64,000 nt of DNA from an uncultured Bacteroidales bacterium (lineage in GTDB: Bacteria > Bacteroidota > Bacteroidia > Bacteroidales > F082). The notes under the pieces are model-generated. The model had not been told where the DNA came from. It made no database searches and saw only the letters and a list, made by a program, of their open reading frames with translations. Within the stretch, counting starts at the first letter, position 1; the number at the start of each line of letters is the position of its first letter. Shown here piece after piece: positions 42,691 to 51,250 of the stretch. The translations under genes were made by a program, and so were the position numbers. The stretch spans positions 93,355-157,354 of the forward strand of contig ONKA01000004.1 of the NCBI GenBank assembly GCA_900318265.1, given 5' to 3'.

Positions 42691-45288
42691 TTACTTCTTC
42701 ACGAAGCGCAAAGTGGCGTTGCCGCAACGCAGCACGTAGAGGCCGTCGCTCAGTTCACTGATGCCGATCTCCTCGTTGGCGTTCACGTTGACCACCTTCA
42801 CCAAGGCGCCCATCGTGTTGTAGATCTTGACTTCGCTGTTCGCTTCAAGACCCTCGATGCGGATGTAGTCGTTGGCGGGATTGGGATAGAGCACCAGCAG
42901 GCGTCCTTCGTTCTCACCCACGCCCGTGCTCTTGAAGAAGGCCACGAAGGTCATGTCGCCGGTCACGGTCACTTGGCGCGGGTTATCCGTGACGTTGTCC
43001 TGCCACTTGTCAAACAAGTAGCCGCTGTTCGGGAAGGCGGCAATGGTGGCCGTGCTGCCTGCCGTGTAGGTGCCCGAACCGATGGTCGTGCCTTCCGAGC
43101 TGTTGCACATCACGGTCAAGGAGAAGGTCTGCACCGGATTGGTCCCAAATTGTGCCACGTAGGTCTCATTCGCCGTCACGGTGATGCTGCGCGGGTTGTC
43201 GGCATTGCCGTCGCTCCAGCCGATGAAGTAGTAGCCCGTTAAAGGCGTGGCACTGATGTTGATGACAGTGCCTTCCAAGAACGTGCCGCCGCCTTCGACG
43301 GTGCCCATGGCCGGGTTGCCTGACACCACGGTGATGGTGTAGTTCTGCAAGGCTTCAAACTTGGCCGTGTAGGTGATATCGCCGGTCACCGTGACAGTGC
43401 GTGGGTTGTCGGCGTTGCCGTCGTCCCAGCTGACGAAACGGGCGCTGGGGCTCGGCGTGGCGCTGATTTGGATGACTGCACCCGAAGGATAGGTGCCGCC
43501 ACCAGATACCGAGCCAAGCAGAGGATTCTCGGAGACCACGTTAACCGTGTACATGGTACCGCCGCCGCCAGTAATGAAGTAAGCCGTGTAGTTGGCATTG
43601 GCGTTCACTGTGATGGTGCGTGGGTTGGTGGTAAGGCCATCGCTCCAATGGCTGAAGATATAGCCCGTGTTGGCCGTGGCAGTGAGGGTGACCTCCGTGC
43701 CTTCGGGATAGGTGCCTCCGCCATCCACCGTACCGGCGCCAGCGGGATTCACATCAGTGGTGATGGTATATGAAGCGGGGGCGGCTTCCTGCTCAATGCG
43801 CACATCATCAATATACCATTCGTGTGCATAAGTACCTAAGTATTTGAAAGCAAGTTGGATTTCTTGGTCTCGAAAGTCGGAGAGGTCGATCTCTACCGTC
43901 TTCCATTCATCAGAAACCATCTCATAGGGTTGGCTCCAAACTTCATACGTATCATTGCTAGTAACCACGATAACGCCTTCATACCCATAGTCATCTGGAT
44001 CACCTTCATAGGTCTCAAAGGTCAGCTTGACGGGACCACCTTCTGGGATAGCAATGCGAGGACTGACAAGCCATCCCTCCTGCGGCTCATCATACGGTCC
44101 ATAACTGTGCCAAGCATAGTAGTCGCCTGTAGCGGGATAAACGTCAAATCCGCTGAACGCTCCACCTCTGTGCCAATAGGAGAAATAGTCTTCGTTGTAA
44201 TTGTCATTGTCTTCAACTGTCCAGCAGGCCCAGTCGGTCGCACCCGTCTCGAAGCCTTCGAAATAAGGCAGGGTACGTGCTTCGCTGTTGGTGCACTCCG
44301 GCTCGGCAATGTAGAGGTTGGTAATCCTATCACAATCGGAGGGCGTGTACAGCAACTCACCGTCTTTCCAAATCTTGCCGGCAGAATTCTCCGAGCCAGC
44401 ACAATAAACGCCGTTAGAGTTTGCCAAAACAGATGTGATGAAACCTGGTGTGTTGAATATCTCCTGACCATTCTTCCACACCACATCTGGATCGCCACCA
44501 TAAGCGGAAACATAAACATCACCAGCGTCGTCAACACAAATGCTCATACGATCAGTACTACTGACAGTATTATTAATAAGCGTGTATAGTTCCGTATCGT
44601 CTCTCCACACTTTCAATTTATACTGGCCATCTTCATAGGCTACACCTACACTATAAAAACTATCGCTTTCTTTTGAATAGGTAAAGTCGTAAATCTTTGT
44701 GCCGTCGGGAAAGTCGAACGCACTGCCCCCCACTTCCCATATTACACCATGGTAGGTAGTCTCTTCATAACCATACTGATAACCACAAACATACAGCACA
44801 TCATCCTTAGCTGTAGCGGCATAGGCTACGCTTGGCCAGGTTCCGTCGCCCAGTTGCCTAAACACATCGGGATTGTCGTCTTTCCATACCACAGCAGTTC
44901 TCACGGCATTAACGTTCATACAGCCCACCGCAAACAACCCTGTCTCTGGCCATCTGTACAAGTCGTAGATGTGTCGGCCTCCGTCTGTTGGGGAATTCAA
45001 ATAATATTGGCCGTCGTTCTTCAAAATATCGGCATAATTGAAGGTGCCGTCGCCATTAACCCTGTTTCGCACCCAATACACATCACCTTCATAATAATCC
45101 AAATCGGGATTATCGAAAGTATAACCAGTTCCACTAGGAACGTTTTCATACAGCTTCTCACCATTTTTGTATACAGCAATAGCTTGTTTGCCGTCTACAG
45201 TGTAGTAGCCCGACGAATAAATATCCTGGGCCACGCTCATGCCGGCGAAAGCCATCACCGCCATGACAAATAGTACTAGTTTTTTCAT
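42691..45288 (-). CDS. T9SS cargo protein with beta-propeller-like region and beta repeats
   Basis: This 865-residue protein has a signal peptide, an N-terminal region (about 20-330) with propeller-like strands (repeated VYWVRNRV, LKVWRDD, DVVWKNGQ), a choice-of-anchor-type domain (about 345-510), four repeats of about 75 residues (starting YTITTDVNPAGAGTVDGG) related to those of the C25 peptidase, and a T9SS sorting domain (LYPNPANDYIRIEG, ending RFVKK). It is a probable surface adhesin with no recognised catalytic site. Confidence 0.85.
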   Translation of the reverse strand: MKKLVLFVMAVMAFAGMSVAQDIYSSGYYTVDGKQAIAVYKNGEKLYENVPSGTGYTFDNPDLDYYEGDVYWVRNRVNGDGTFNYADILKNDGQYYLNSPTDGGRHIYDLYRWPETGLFAVGCMNVNAVRTAVVWKDDNPDVFRQLGDGTWPSVAYAATAKDDVLYVCGYQYGYEETTYHGVIWEVGGSAFDFPDGTKIYDFTYSKESDSFYSVGVAYEDGQYKLKVWRDDTELYTLINNTVSSTDRMSICVDDAGDVYVSAYGGDPDVVWKNGQEIFNTPGFITSVLANSNGVYCAGSENSAGKIWKDGELLYTPSDCDRITNLYIAEPECTNSEARTLPYFEGFETGATDWACWTVEDNDNYNEDYFSYWHRGGAFSGFDVYPATGDYYAWHSYGPYDEPQEGWLVSPRIAIPEGGPVKLTFETYEGDPDDYGYEGVIVVTSNDTYEVWSQPYEMVSDEWKTVEIDLSDFRDQEIQLAFKYLGTYAHEWYIDDVRIEQEAAPASYTITTDVNPAGAGTVDGGGTYPEGTEVTLTATANTGYIFSHWSDGLTTNPRTITVNANANYTAYFITGGGGTMYTVNVVSENPLLGSVSGGGTYPSGAVIQISATPSPSARFVSWDDGNADNPRTVTVTGDITYTAKFEALQNYTITVVSGNPAMGTVEGGGTFLEGTVINISATPLTGYYFIGWSDGNADNPRSITVTANETYVAQFGTNPVQTFSLTVMCNSSEGTTIGSGTYTAGSTATIAAFPNSGYLFDKWQDNVTDNPRQVTVTGDMTFVAFFKSTGVGENEGRLLVLYPNPANDYIRIEGLEANSEVKIYNTMGALVKVVNVNANEEIGISELSDGLYVLRCGNATLRFVKK

Positions 45289-45361
45289 AACTCTTTGATT
45301 TAATTGGATATATAATGAATTAATTGATAGATTTCATGCTATTGTTGGTTTATTATCGCTT

Positions 45362-45369
45362 CAAAATTA
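45362..45369 (-). promoter_or_regulatory. Promoter -7 box for the T9SS repeat protein
   Basis: The minus strand reads TAATTTTG; it leaves a leader of about 70 bases. Confidence 0.5.
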
Positions 45370-45454
45370 GTAATAAAAAACAAAAATGCCATAGGTAAAT
45401 TTACTTATTTTGAATTATTTTGTCGAAAAAAAGCGAAAAAAAAGGGTGTTTTGC

Positions 45455-45462
45455 TAATTTTG
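45455..45462 (+). promoter_or_regulatory. Promoter -7 box for the 64-residue protein
   Basis: TAATTTTG lies 29 bases before the ATG at 45492. Confidence 0.55.
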
Positions 45463-45491
45463 CCCACGAAATTGAATTAAACGATCCAACC

Positions 45492-45686
45492 ATGAAAGCA
45501 TTCGTCAACGACACTGAAGTGCGCACCTATTACGGCGCAAAAGTGAAATCGGTCGTGCTGGCCTACTGCCGTGCGAGAAACCTGCCCCTCAACCTGGAGG
45601 GCATCGAAGTGAAAGACGCCTTCGGCAACGTCATCGGCCTCGACGGCTCCCTGCGCGCCAACTCGAAAATATACGTCAAGTTTTAA
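45492..45686 (+). CDS. Small conserved protein, 64 residues
   Basis: This small protein (MKAFVNDTEVRTYYGAKVKSV, ending in NSKIYVKF) has alternating strands and one helix and could adopt a small ubiquitin-like or beta-grasp fold; there is no C-terminal Gly-Gly. I do not recognise a named family. The start at 45492 was chosen because the 24 codons upstream contain the promoter and are Lys/Phe-rich. Confidence 0.6.
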   Translation: MKAFVNDTEVRTYYGAKVKSVVLAYCRARNLPLNLEGIEVKDAFGNVIGLDGSLRANSKIYVKF

Positions 45687-45795
45687 GCGGAGATTCCCCT
45701 CGTGGAATCTCCATAAACACTTTGGCACGGTTTTGGTAGACAATAAAGTGAACACTAAATTCAATAGATGTCAAACCCTTAAAAAATCACCAACT

Positions 45796-47043
45796 ATGAA
45801 AACCAAGAACATCCTGATGAGCATCCTGTTGGTAATAGGATCCATCGCAGCAAAAGCAGCCGGAGGCTACCCACCTGAACTCGCCTTGGTCTCACAGCCC
45901 GTGATGGTGTACAACTACAACTCTATCACGGTCATCTACGACGTGGAGAATATCGGCGACTACACCTATAGGGGTTACGTCTCCCTCTACCTCGAGCCTG
46001 ACTACGGCTACAGCTACGCCGAGAAATACGTCAGAGTATATCCCGGTCGCATCAAGAGAATCGAGATCGACATCCCGCTGCACCGCATCGACAGAAGGTA
46101 CGCCTTCACCATCATGCCCTACTACGAGTTGGGCGACGAGCTCTATAGCTTCACCACCTTCGAATACTTCGAGCCCATCGACTTCTACTGGGACGGTCCG
46201 CGCCGCGAGCGCTGGGTGGTCATCACGGTGCCTCCGCGCATCCGCCACTACCACCGCCCGGGCGTCTACCGCTACTACTACGACGGCTTCCGCCCGCCGA
46301 TGCCGCCTCCCGGCCACGGTCCCCTGCCCCCGATGGATCCGCATCACCACACCTACGGCTACCACCACAACAACGGCGGTTATCCTGCCACCCACCCGGA
46401 CATCTACAACGGCCCTGCCAACGATCCGGTACCCACTGCAACAGTCAGACCCAAAGCCAACGGCGGCAGCATGAGCTCGGGCAGCAACACCACCAACACG
46501 GTGGCCCCCACCAACAACGGTGGTAGCTCCAGCAGCCGAGTGAACAGCTCCAACAGCGGCAGAACGGGCAACAGCTCAACAGGTACCAACGGCAACAACT
46601 CCAGCGGTCGCGTGAGCAACAGCAACAACAGCAGCAGAACGTCGAGCAGCTCCAGCTCAAGCAGTCGGGTCGGCAACTCCACCAGCGGTCGCACCGACAC
46701 CGGCACCAGCACCCGCCCGGTGATCAACAGCAACAGCTCAAGCCGCACCAACACGGGTACGAGCAACAGCGGAAGCAGCCGCGTCAACAGCAGCATCTCC
46801 AACACAAGCCGCACTAGCAGTGGCACGAGCAGCTCAAGCAGCCGAGTGAACAACTCAAGCTCTAGCAGCAGCCGCTCAAGTGGAACCAGCAACAGCGGTA
46901 GCAGCCGCGCCGGCAGCTCAAGCAGCAGCACTCGCTCAAGCGGAACGAGCAGCAGCTCCACCAGAAGCTCAAGCTCCAGCAGCTCCAGCCGCAGCTCCAA
47001 CTCTAGCAGCAGCCGCAGCAGCTCATCCAGCGGACGCAGATAA
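45796..47043 (+). CDS. Secreted protein with a long Ser/Asn-rich tail
   Basis: This 415-residue protein has a signal peptide (MKTKNILMSILLVIGSIAAKA), a beta-rich folded part (about 22-150, VMVYNYNSITVIYDVENIGD), a Pro/His/Tyr-rich segment (RPPMPPPGHGPLPPM), then about 200 residues composed almost only of Ser, Asn, Arg, Thr and Gly. The tail is low-complexity and likely disordered, extending the folded head from the cell surface or periplasm. No sorting domain is seen. The C-terminal part would code a Leu-rich product if read antisense, an artefact of composition. Confidence 0.82.
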   Translation: MKTKNILMSILLVIGSIAAKAAGGYPPELALVSQPVMVYNYNSITVIYDVENIGDYTYRGYVSLYLEPDYGYSYAEKYVRVYPGRIKRIEIDIPLHRIDRRYAFTIMPYYELGDELYSFTTFEYFEPIDFYWDGPRRERWVVITVPPRIRHYHRPGVYRYYYDGFRPPMPPPGHGPLPPMDPHHHTYGYHHNNGGYPATHPDIYNGPANDPVPTATVRPKANGGSMSSGSNTTNTVAPTNNGGSSSSRVNSSNSGRTGNSSTGTNGNNSSGRVSNSNNSSRTSSSSSSSSRVGNSTSGRTDTGTSTRPVINSNSSSRTNTGTSNSGSSRVNSSISNTSRTSSGTSSSSSRVNNSSSSSSRSSGTSNSGSSRAGSSSSSTRSSGTSSSSTRSSSSSSSSRSSNSSSSRSSSSSGRR

Positions 47044-47073
47044 GACTCCGATAAGACAAAAAACATAAAAAAC

Positions 47074-47097
47074 GAGGGCGGTCGAAAGGCCGCCCTC
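47074..47097 (+). terminator. Terminator after the Ser-rich protein gene
   Basis: GAGGGCGG and CCGCCCTC form the stem and a T run follows. Confidence 0.85.
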
Positions 47098-47107
47098 AAT
47101 TTTTTCC

Positions 47108-47115
47108 TACCTTTG
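47108..47115 (+). promoter_or_regulatory. Promoter -7 box for upp
   Basis: TACCTTTG lies 18 bases before the ATG at 47133 and 11 bases after the terminator of the preceding gene. Confidence 0.6.
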
Positions 47116-47132
47116 CCCAAAACTTTTGAGCC

Positions 47133-47795
47133 GTGAACATCATCAATTTCGCTGACAGCAACAGCATCGTCAACCAGTATGTGGCTGAGTTGAGGGACAT
47201 CAAGGTCCAAGGCGACAGAGGCACTTTCCGTTATAACCTGCAACGCATCGGCCAACTGATGGCCTACGAAGTGAGCAAGACTTTACAATATTCAGAAAAG
47301 ACCATACAGACGCCTTTGGCCCAAGCCAAGGCTAACACGCCCGACGACGAAGTCGTTCTGGCCACCGTGTTTCGCGCCGGTCTGCCCTTCCACCAAGGCT
47401 TCCTCGACATCTTTGACCATGCTGGCAACGCCTTTGTGTCGGCATACCGCTATTATCTCGATGAGAAGCATGAGAGCGTGGGCATCAAGGTGGAATACCT
47501 GGCCGCCCCCGACCTGACTGACAAGACCCTCATCATCGCCGACCCCATGCTGGCCACGGGCGGCAGTCTCGAATTGGCTTACCAAGCCCTGTGCAGCAAA
47601 GGCATACCAAAACAGCTCCATCTGTGTTGCGTCATTGCCGCACAAGCGGGCATCGACAACCTGATGAAGCTGTTCAAGCCCCTTGACAACGTCACGCTGT
47701 GGTGCGCTGCCATCGACCCCATCCTGAACGAGCACAAATACATCGTTCCAGGATTAGGTGATGCCGGGGATCTCGCCTATGGCGACAAGATTTAA
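47133..47795 (+). CDS. upp: Uracil phosphoribosyltransferase
   Basis: This 220-residue enzyme converts uracil and PRPP to UMP. The PRPP-binding motif IIADPMLATGGSL is near residue 135, and VFRAGLPFHQGF supplies the flexible-loop region. The C-terminal GLGDAGDLAYGDKI is typical of the uracil-binding end. It acts in pyrimidine salvage in the cytoplasm. Its stop overlaps the stop of the barrel-protein gene on the opposite strand by four bases. Confidence 0.95.
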   Translation: MNIINFADSNSIVNQYVAELRDIKVQGDRGTFRYNLQRIGQLMAYEVSKTLQYSEKTIQTPLAQAKANTPDDEVVLATVFRAGLPFHQGFLDIFDHAGNAFVSAYRYYLDEKHESVGIKVEYLAAPDLTDKTLIIADPMLATGGSLELAYQALCSKGIPKQLHLCCVIAAQAGIDNLMKLFKPLDNVTLWCAAIDPILNEHKYIVPGLGDAGDLAYGDKI

Positions 47796-48262
47796 TGCTT
47801 ATAAAAGCGGAAGTTATAACCTACTGTAACCAGTGGCCCATAACCGAAAACCTGGGCATTAGGTGCGAACATCATTTGCAGACCTCCGCCGAAATCCAAG
47901 TCTTTATAGCTCGCTCCACCAACGAGTGCATGTCTCCAAATGGGGTCACTATTGTATCTGAAAGCCCCCACATGATAGTCGATCAAGCCTGTCCAAGGAT
48001 TTTTGCCTGTATACACACGAACACCGCCATGAACGGTTCCTTTTATATCAACAGAAACATTATTGCCTGCTTGATTAATGAGCAACAATACACCAGGGCC
48101 TACAGACACTTGAACATAAGGACTAATCTGATACCCCACATTCGCAAAGAAACCACCATACATTTCGGGACGGACAAAGAAGCCTCTTCCACGAGTATAG
48201 TCTTGTGCCAAAGAAGGAATAGCCATCATGGCTATTGCCAAAACCAATAATAACTTTTTCAT
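47792..48262 (-). CDS. Outer-membrane beta-barrel-like protein, 156 residues
   Basis: This protein has a signal peptide (MKKLLLVLAIAMMAIPSLAQ), then alternating beta-strand segments rich in Gly and Tyr (VSVGPGVLLLINQAG, VTVGYNFRFYKH) and a final aromatic-basic end, as in small eight-stranded outer-membrane barrels. No enzymatic motif is seen. It is 39 bases upstream of elbB on the complementary strand. Confidence 0.7.
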   Translation of the reverse strand: MKKLLLVLAIAMMAIPSLAQDYTRGRGFFVRPEMYGGFFANVGYQISPYVQVSVGPGVLLLINQAGNNVSVDIKGTVHGGVRVYTGKNPWTGLIDYHVGAFRYNSDPIWRHALVGGASYKDLDFGGGLQMMFAPNAQVFGYGPLVTVGYNFRFYKH

Positions 48263-48301
48263 AAGATTTAAATTTTAAGGTTAATAATAAGTTTATTATG
48301 T

Positions 48302-48961
48302 TCACTTTTTATCAAGATAATCCACCACTGATTCCACTAAATTGTATGCTCCGTCATAGACGTCTTTCAGCGTGGCGTCAAGCATGTAGGCGGGCGTGGT
48401 GAAGACCAACAGCTCGTTGTCGGCGCACACGTCGCCGTGTTCGGTCTGCACGTGGAAGGCTCCCATCTTACGAACATTGTCGGCATCAGGCGTGCCTTCT
48501 TTACCCAAAGTGACGCACACACCTGGCAGCAGCTTGGCGAACAGCACGGGAGAGATGCACATGCCACCCATGGGCTTGTTGGCTTCACGCGTCTCGATGA
48601 TGGCACGGGCCACGTCGGGTTGTACCTCCATGTCGGCACCTTTGTAGGCATAGTCGCACAGGTTTTTGGCCACGCCATAGCCACCGCTGAAGAGCAGCGC
48701 ATCGAAATCGGCGGCTTTGTAGTCTTCGATGGGAAGGATGCGGCTACGAGCCAGACGTGCAGCCTCGGTGAGGATATTACGTTCCTCCTTGACTTGTTTC
48801 TCGGTCAGGTGGTCGACGACCTCCGTCTGCGGGCGGTTGGGGGCAAAGCATTGATATTCGCAATGGTGTTGCTCGATGGAGAGCAAAAGCGTGATGGCTT
48901 CGTTGATTTCGCTGCCGTCCTTACGACCGCAGCCGGCTAAGATTACTGCAAATTTTTTCAT
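48302..48961 (-). CDS. elbB: DJ-1/PfpI family protein ElbB
   Basis: This 219-residue protein matches ElbB (isoprenoid biosynthesis glyoxalase). Marks are the start MKKFAVILAGCGRKDGSEI, the segment FSGGYGVAKNL and the Cys-bearing MGGMCISPVLFAKLLP (nucleophilic Cys near residue 135). ElbB has glyoxalase activity in vitro and is linked to isoprenoid synthesis in E. coli; its physiological role here is inferred. It is followed by the barrel gene on the same strand. Confidence 0.92.
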   Translation of the reverse strand: MKKFAVILAGCGRKDGSEINEAITLLLSIEQHHCEYQCFAPNRPQTEVVDHLTEKQVKEERNILTEAARLARSRILPIEDYKAADFDALLFSGGYGVAKNLCDYAYKGADMEVQPDVARAIIETREANKPMGGMCISPVLFAKLLPGVCVTLGKEGTPDADNVRKMGAFHVQTEHGDVCADNELLVFTTPAYMLDATLKDVYDGAYNLVESVVDYLDKK

Positions 48962-48981
48962 GGTATCGTTAGTTTATATGA

Positions 48982-49770
48982 TTACTTATTCCATTCTGGT
49001 TTCCGCTTCTCGAAAAACGACTTCATCCCTTCCTGGCCATCCTTGGAGACACGTTGGTTGGCAATAGCCATAGAGGTATTCATGAAAACAGGGTTGAAAC
49101 GGTCGTCGGTGCCACTCACCATGCGAAGCAGGTTCTTGCACTCGGCTAATGCATAAGGCGAAGCTTGCCTAAAGTATTCGATGTATTGCCGCTCGGCGTC
49201 AATCATCTCAGCATCATCAACGACGACATTCACCAAGCCGAAGGCCTTAGCCTCATCTGCAGTGAAACGACGGCCTGTGAGCATGAGTTCTTTGGCGGCT
49301 GTGTTACCGATCTTGCTGACCACAAAAGGCGAAATGGTGGCAGGCGTAAGGCCCAGGCGCACCTCGGTGAAAGCGAACTTCGTCTCCTTTTTGGCAATCA
49401 CGATGTCGGCGGCAGCAACAATGCCATTGGCGCCGCCTATGCAGGCACCATGCACGTCAACGATGACGGCTTTGTCGCAAAAATAAATCGTCTGAAACAG
49501 TTTGGAAAGCTTCTCGGCATCGGCTATGTTTTGGTTATAGCTGAAACCGGCCATCTCCTTCATATAGGCCAAGTCGGCGCCTGCACAAAAAGCGGGTCCA
49601 TTGCCCTTCAGGATGATGACGCGGATGTCGTCGCGGCTATTGAGCCAGTCGAAGGCCTCGGTCAGTTCGCGAATCAGCTCGACATTCAGTGCGTTGCGCA
49701 CCTCGGGGCGGTCGAGGTTGATCCATGCCATGCTTTCGCCCAGTTGTATTTTTATCGTGGTGAATTCCAT
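48982..49770 (-). CDS. Enoyl-CoA hydratase/isomerase family protein
   Basis: This 262-residue crotonase-fold protein carries the CoA-contact and oxyanion blocks: GNGPAFCAGADLAYMKEM at about 55-72 and DVHGACIGGANGIVAAADI (Gly pair of the oxyanion hole) at about 105-123. The segment KFAFTEVRLGLTPATISPFV follows. It resembles methylglutaconyl-CoA hydratases of leucine breakdown, but the exact substrate is uncertain. It is 20 bases upstream of elbB and probably shares its transcript. Confidence 0.85.
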   Translation of the reverse strand: MEFTTIKIQLGESMAWINLDRPEVRNALNVELIRELTEAFDWLNSRDDIRVIILKGNGPAFCAGADLAYMKEMAGFSYNQNIADAEKLSKLFQTIYFCDKAVIVDVHGACIGGANGIVAAADIVIAKKETKFAFTEVRLGLTPATISPFVVSKIGNTAAKELMLTGRRFTADEAKAFGLVNVVVDDAEMIDAERQYIEYFRQASPYALAECKNLLRMVSGTDDRFNPVFMNTSMAIANQRVSKDGQEGMKSFFEKRKPEWNK

Positions 49771-49946
49771 TTTTGTTAGTTGAGAGTTTAGAGTTGAGAG
49801 TTAAGAGAAGGAAGTTTAGAGATGCAATATTCGTGAAAAATTGTCAATCTGTCACAATCATTCCGTAAAAAATTCGTTTCTTTGCAGTCGGAATGGTTTT
49901 TGATGACCGTTTCAGTGTCCCAAAAGGGATCACAAAACAAAACACA

Positions 49947-50408
49947 ATGGAAAACGACAACCTCAACAACGGACTTGACGATCTCTTGAACATGTTCAAG
50001 AAACTCATTGAAGGCCAAGACCTCGACTCGATTCCCGGCATCAACGAAGAACAGAAGGAGCAGCTGAAACTGTTTCTTGAGGACTTCGATGAGTTGAAGA
50101 ACGACATGAAAGTCGAGATCTACAAACTCGATCCTTTCACCAAACAGATGGTGGAGATGGTCATGGGCCAGTTGAAGAACTATAACATCGACCCACAGCT
50201 TGCCCAGAATCCGTCTTCGGCTCAAGTTGAGCCCACCGTCAACAAAGAGAAACAGTTGGACGAAATACCTGGCACCACGGAAAACTTGGAAGCCCATTTG
50301 GCCGCCATCGACGATCAGCTGCGACAGCCCAATCTTACTGACGAGGAGATTAATCGTTTGCTTGATGAGCGTTCTGCTATAGCGGAAGAGTTGAGAGTTG
50401 GGAATTGA
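49947..50408 (+). CDS. Uncharacterised acidic helical protein, 153 residues
   Basis: The protein (MENDNLNNGLDDLLNMFKKLIEGQDLDS) is soluble, acidic and mostly helical, with no signal peptide. A C-terminal coiled-coil-like stretch contains LEAHLAAIDDQLRQPNLTDEEINRL. I do not recognise the family. The start at 49947 avoids a less likely upstream Met at 49893 in the leader. Its end runs into a short tandem A/T-rich repeat. Confidence 0.6.
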   Translation: MENDNLNNGLDDLLNMFKKLIEGQDLDSIPGINEEQKEQLKLFLEDFDELKNDMKVEIYKLDPFTKQMVEMVMGQLKNYNIDPQLAQNPSSAQVEPTVNKEKQLDEIPGTTENLEAHLAAIDDQLRQPNLTDEEINRLLDERSAIAEELRVGN

Positions 50409-50443
50409 TAATTGAGAATTGACAATTGAGAATTGAGAATTAA
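50391..50443. repeat. Short tandem repeat of AATTGAGAATTGA type
   Basis: The sequence around the stop of the preceding gene repeats units such as AATTGAGAATTGAC, with small changes. A related GAGAGTTTAGAG-type run lies near 49780-49808. Such stretches are common between Bacteroidota genes. Confidence 0.65.
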
Positions 50444-50473
50444 ACGTATTGAGTTTGAAACAATAGTTTTAAT

Positions 50474-51142
50474 ATGAAGAAAGTATTATTCACGCTTATT
50501 GCATTAGTTATTTCGGCGAGTGCGTTTGCCCAACTCATCGCCAACAAGACGGACAAAAAAGTCACTGCCGGCGTTGACCTGTTCAGCGACCTGCAGTTGG
50601 CTCCTAGCGACAACTGGAATCCGCGTGGCTTCAATCAAGGCGCAAGCTGGGCGCTCACTTACAATTTCCCTCTTGGGGAAAGTAAAAAGCACACCGTATC
50701 CATCGGCGTAGGCATGACGCACCACAACTACTTCTCGTACAACCACATCCTTAACCCATACGCCGATACGCTACAATATGCGCAATGCGCCGATTTGGAA
50801 AACTTCAAGCGTTTCAAAGTCAACGCCAACTATGCAGACGTTCCCTTTGAGCTCCGCTTCCGCATCAAAGACCAAGTGAAGATTGGCATTGGCTTCAAGC
50901 TGGGCATTCTCGTCATGGCCAAGACAAAATATGTCGGTCCCAATGAAGACGGCATCATCATTCACGAGAAAGAGTGCTACATCAATAACTTGGAACGCTA
51001 CACCTATTCGGCCACACTGCGTGTGGGTTGGAGATGGGTCAGCGCTTTCGCGGCATACCAAATCAACCCTGTGTTTGAGGTCGGACACAACGCTCCAACC
51101 TTCCATCCATTGTCGGTTGGCTTGTCATTTGCACCGTTCTAA
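50474..51142 (+). CDS. Outer-membrane beta-barrel protein, 222 residues
   Basis: This protein has a signal peptide (MKKVLFTLIALVISASAFAQ) and about eight to ten amphipathic strands with regular Gly/Tyr positions, ending in VGLSFAPF. It resembles the PorT-like/outer-membrane barrel families of Bacteroidota. There is no recognisable ligand site. It lies 29 bases upstream of a family B repeat. Confidence 0.75.
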   Translation: MKKVLFTLIALVISASAFAQLIANKTDKKVTAGVDLFSDLQLAPSDNWNPRGFNQGASWALTYNFPLGESKKHTVSIGVGMTHHNYFSYNHILNPYADTLQYAQCADLENFKRFKVNANYADVPFELRFRIKDQVKIGIGFKLGILVMAKTKYVGPNEDGIIIHEKECYINNLERYTYSATLRVGWRWVSAFAAYQINPVFEVGHNAPTFHPLSVGLSFAPF

Positions 51143-51170
51143 TTTAGTAAGGATTGCTTGTGGTCGCTTT

Positions 51171-51250
51171 GCGTCACTGCGAGGCACGAAGCAGTCCAGA
51201 GAGCTTGTTTATTCACTAGATTGCTTCGTCGTTCCTCCTCGCAATGACGC
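51171..51250. repeat. Interspersed repeat, family B (inverted)
   Basis: GCGTCACTGCGAGGCACGAA on the left and TTCCTCCTCGCAATGACGC on the right pair with a few mismatches. Its right arm contains the start codon of queG. Confidence 0.78.

Noticed and set aside
46404-47255. A long minus-strand open frame rich in Leu opposite the Ser-rich protein
   Set aside because: It mirrors the biased codons of the Ser/Asn-rich tail; it has no family-like feature and no promoter.
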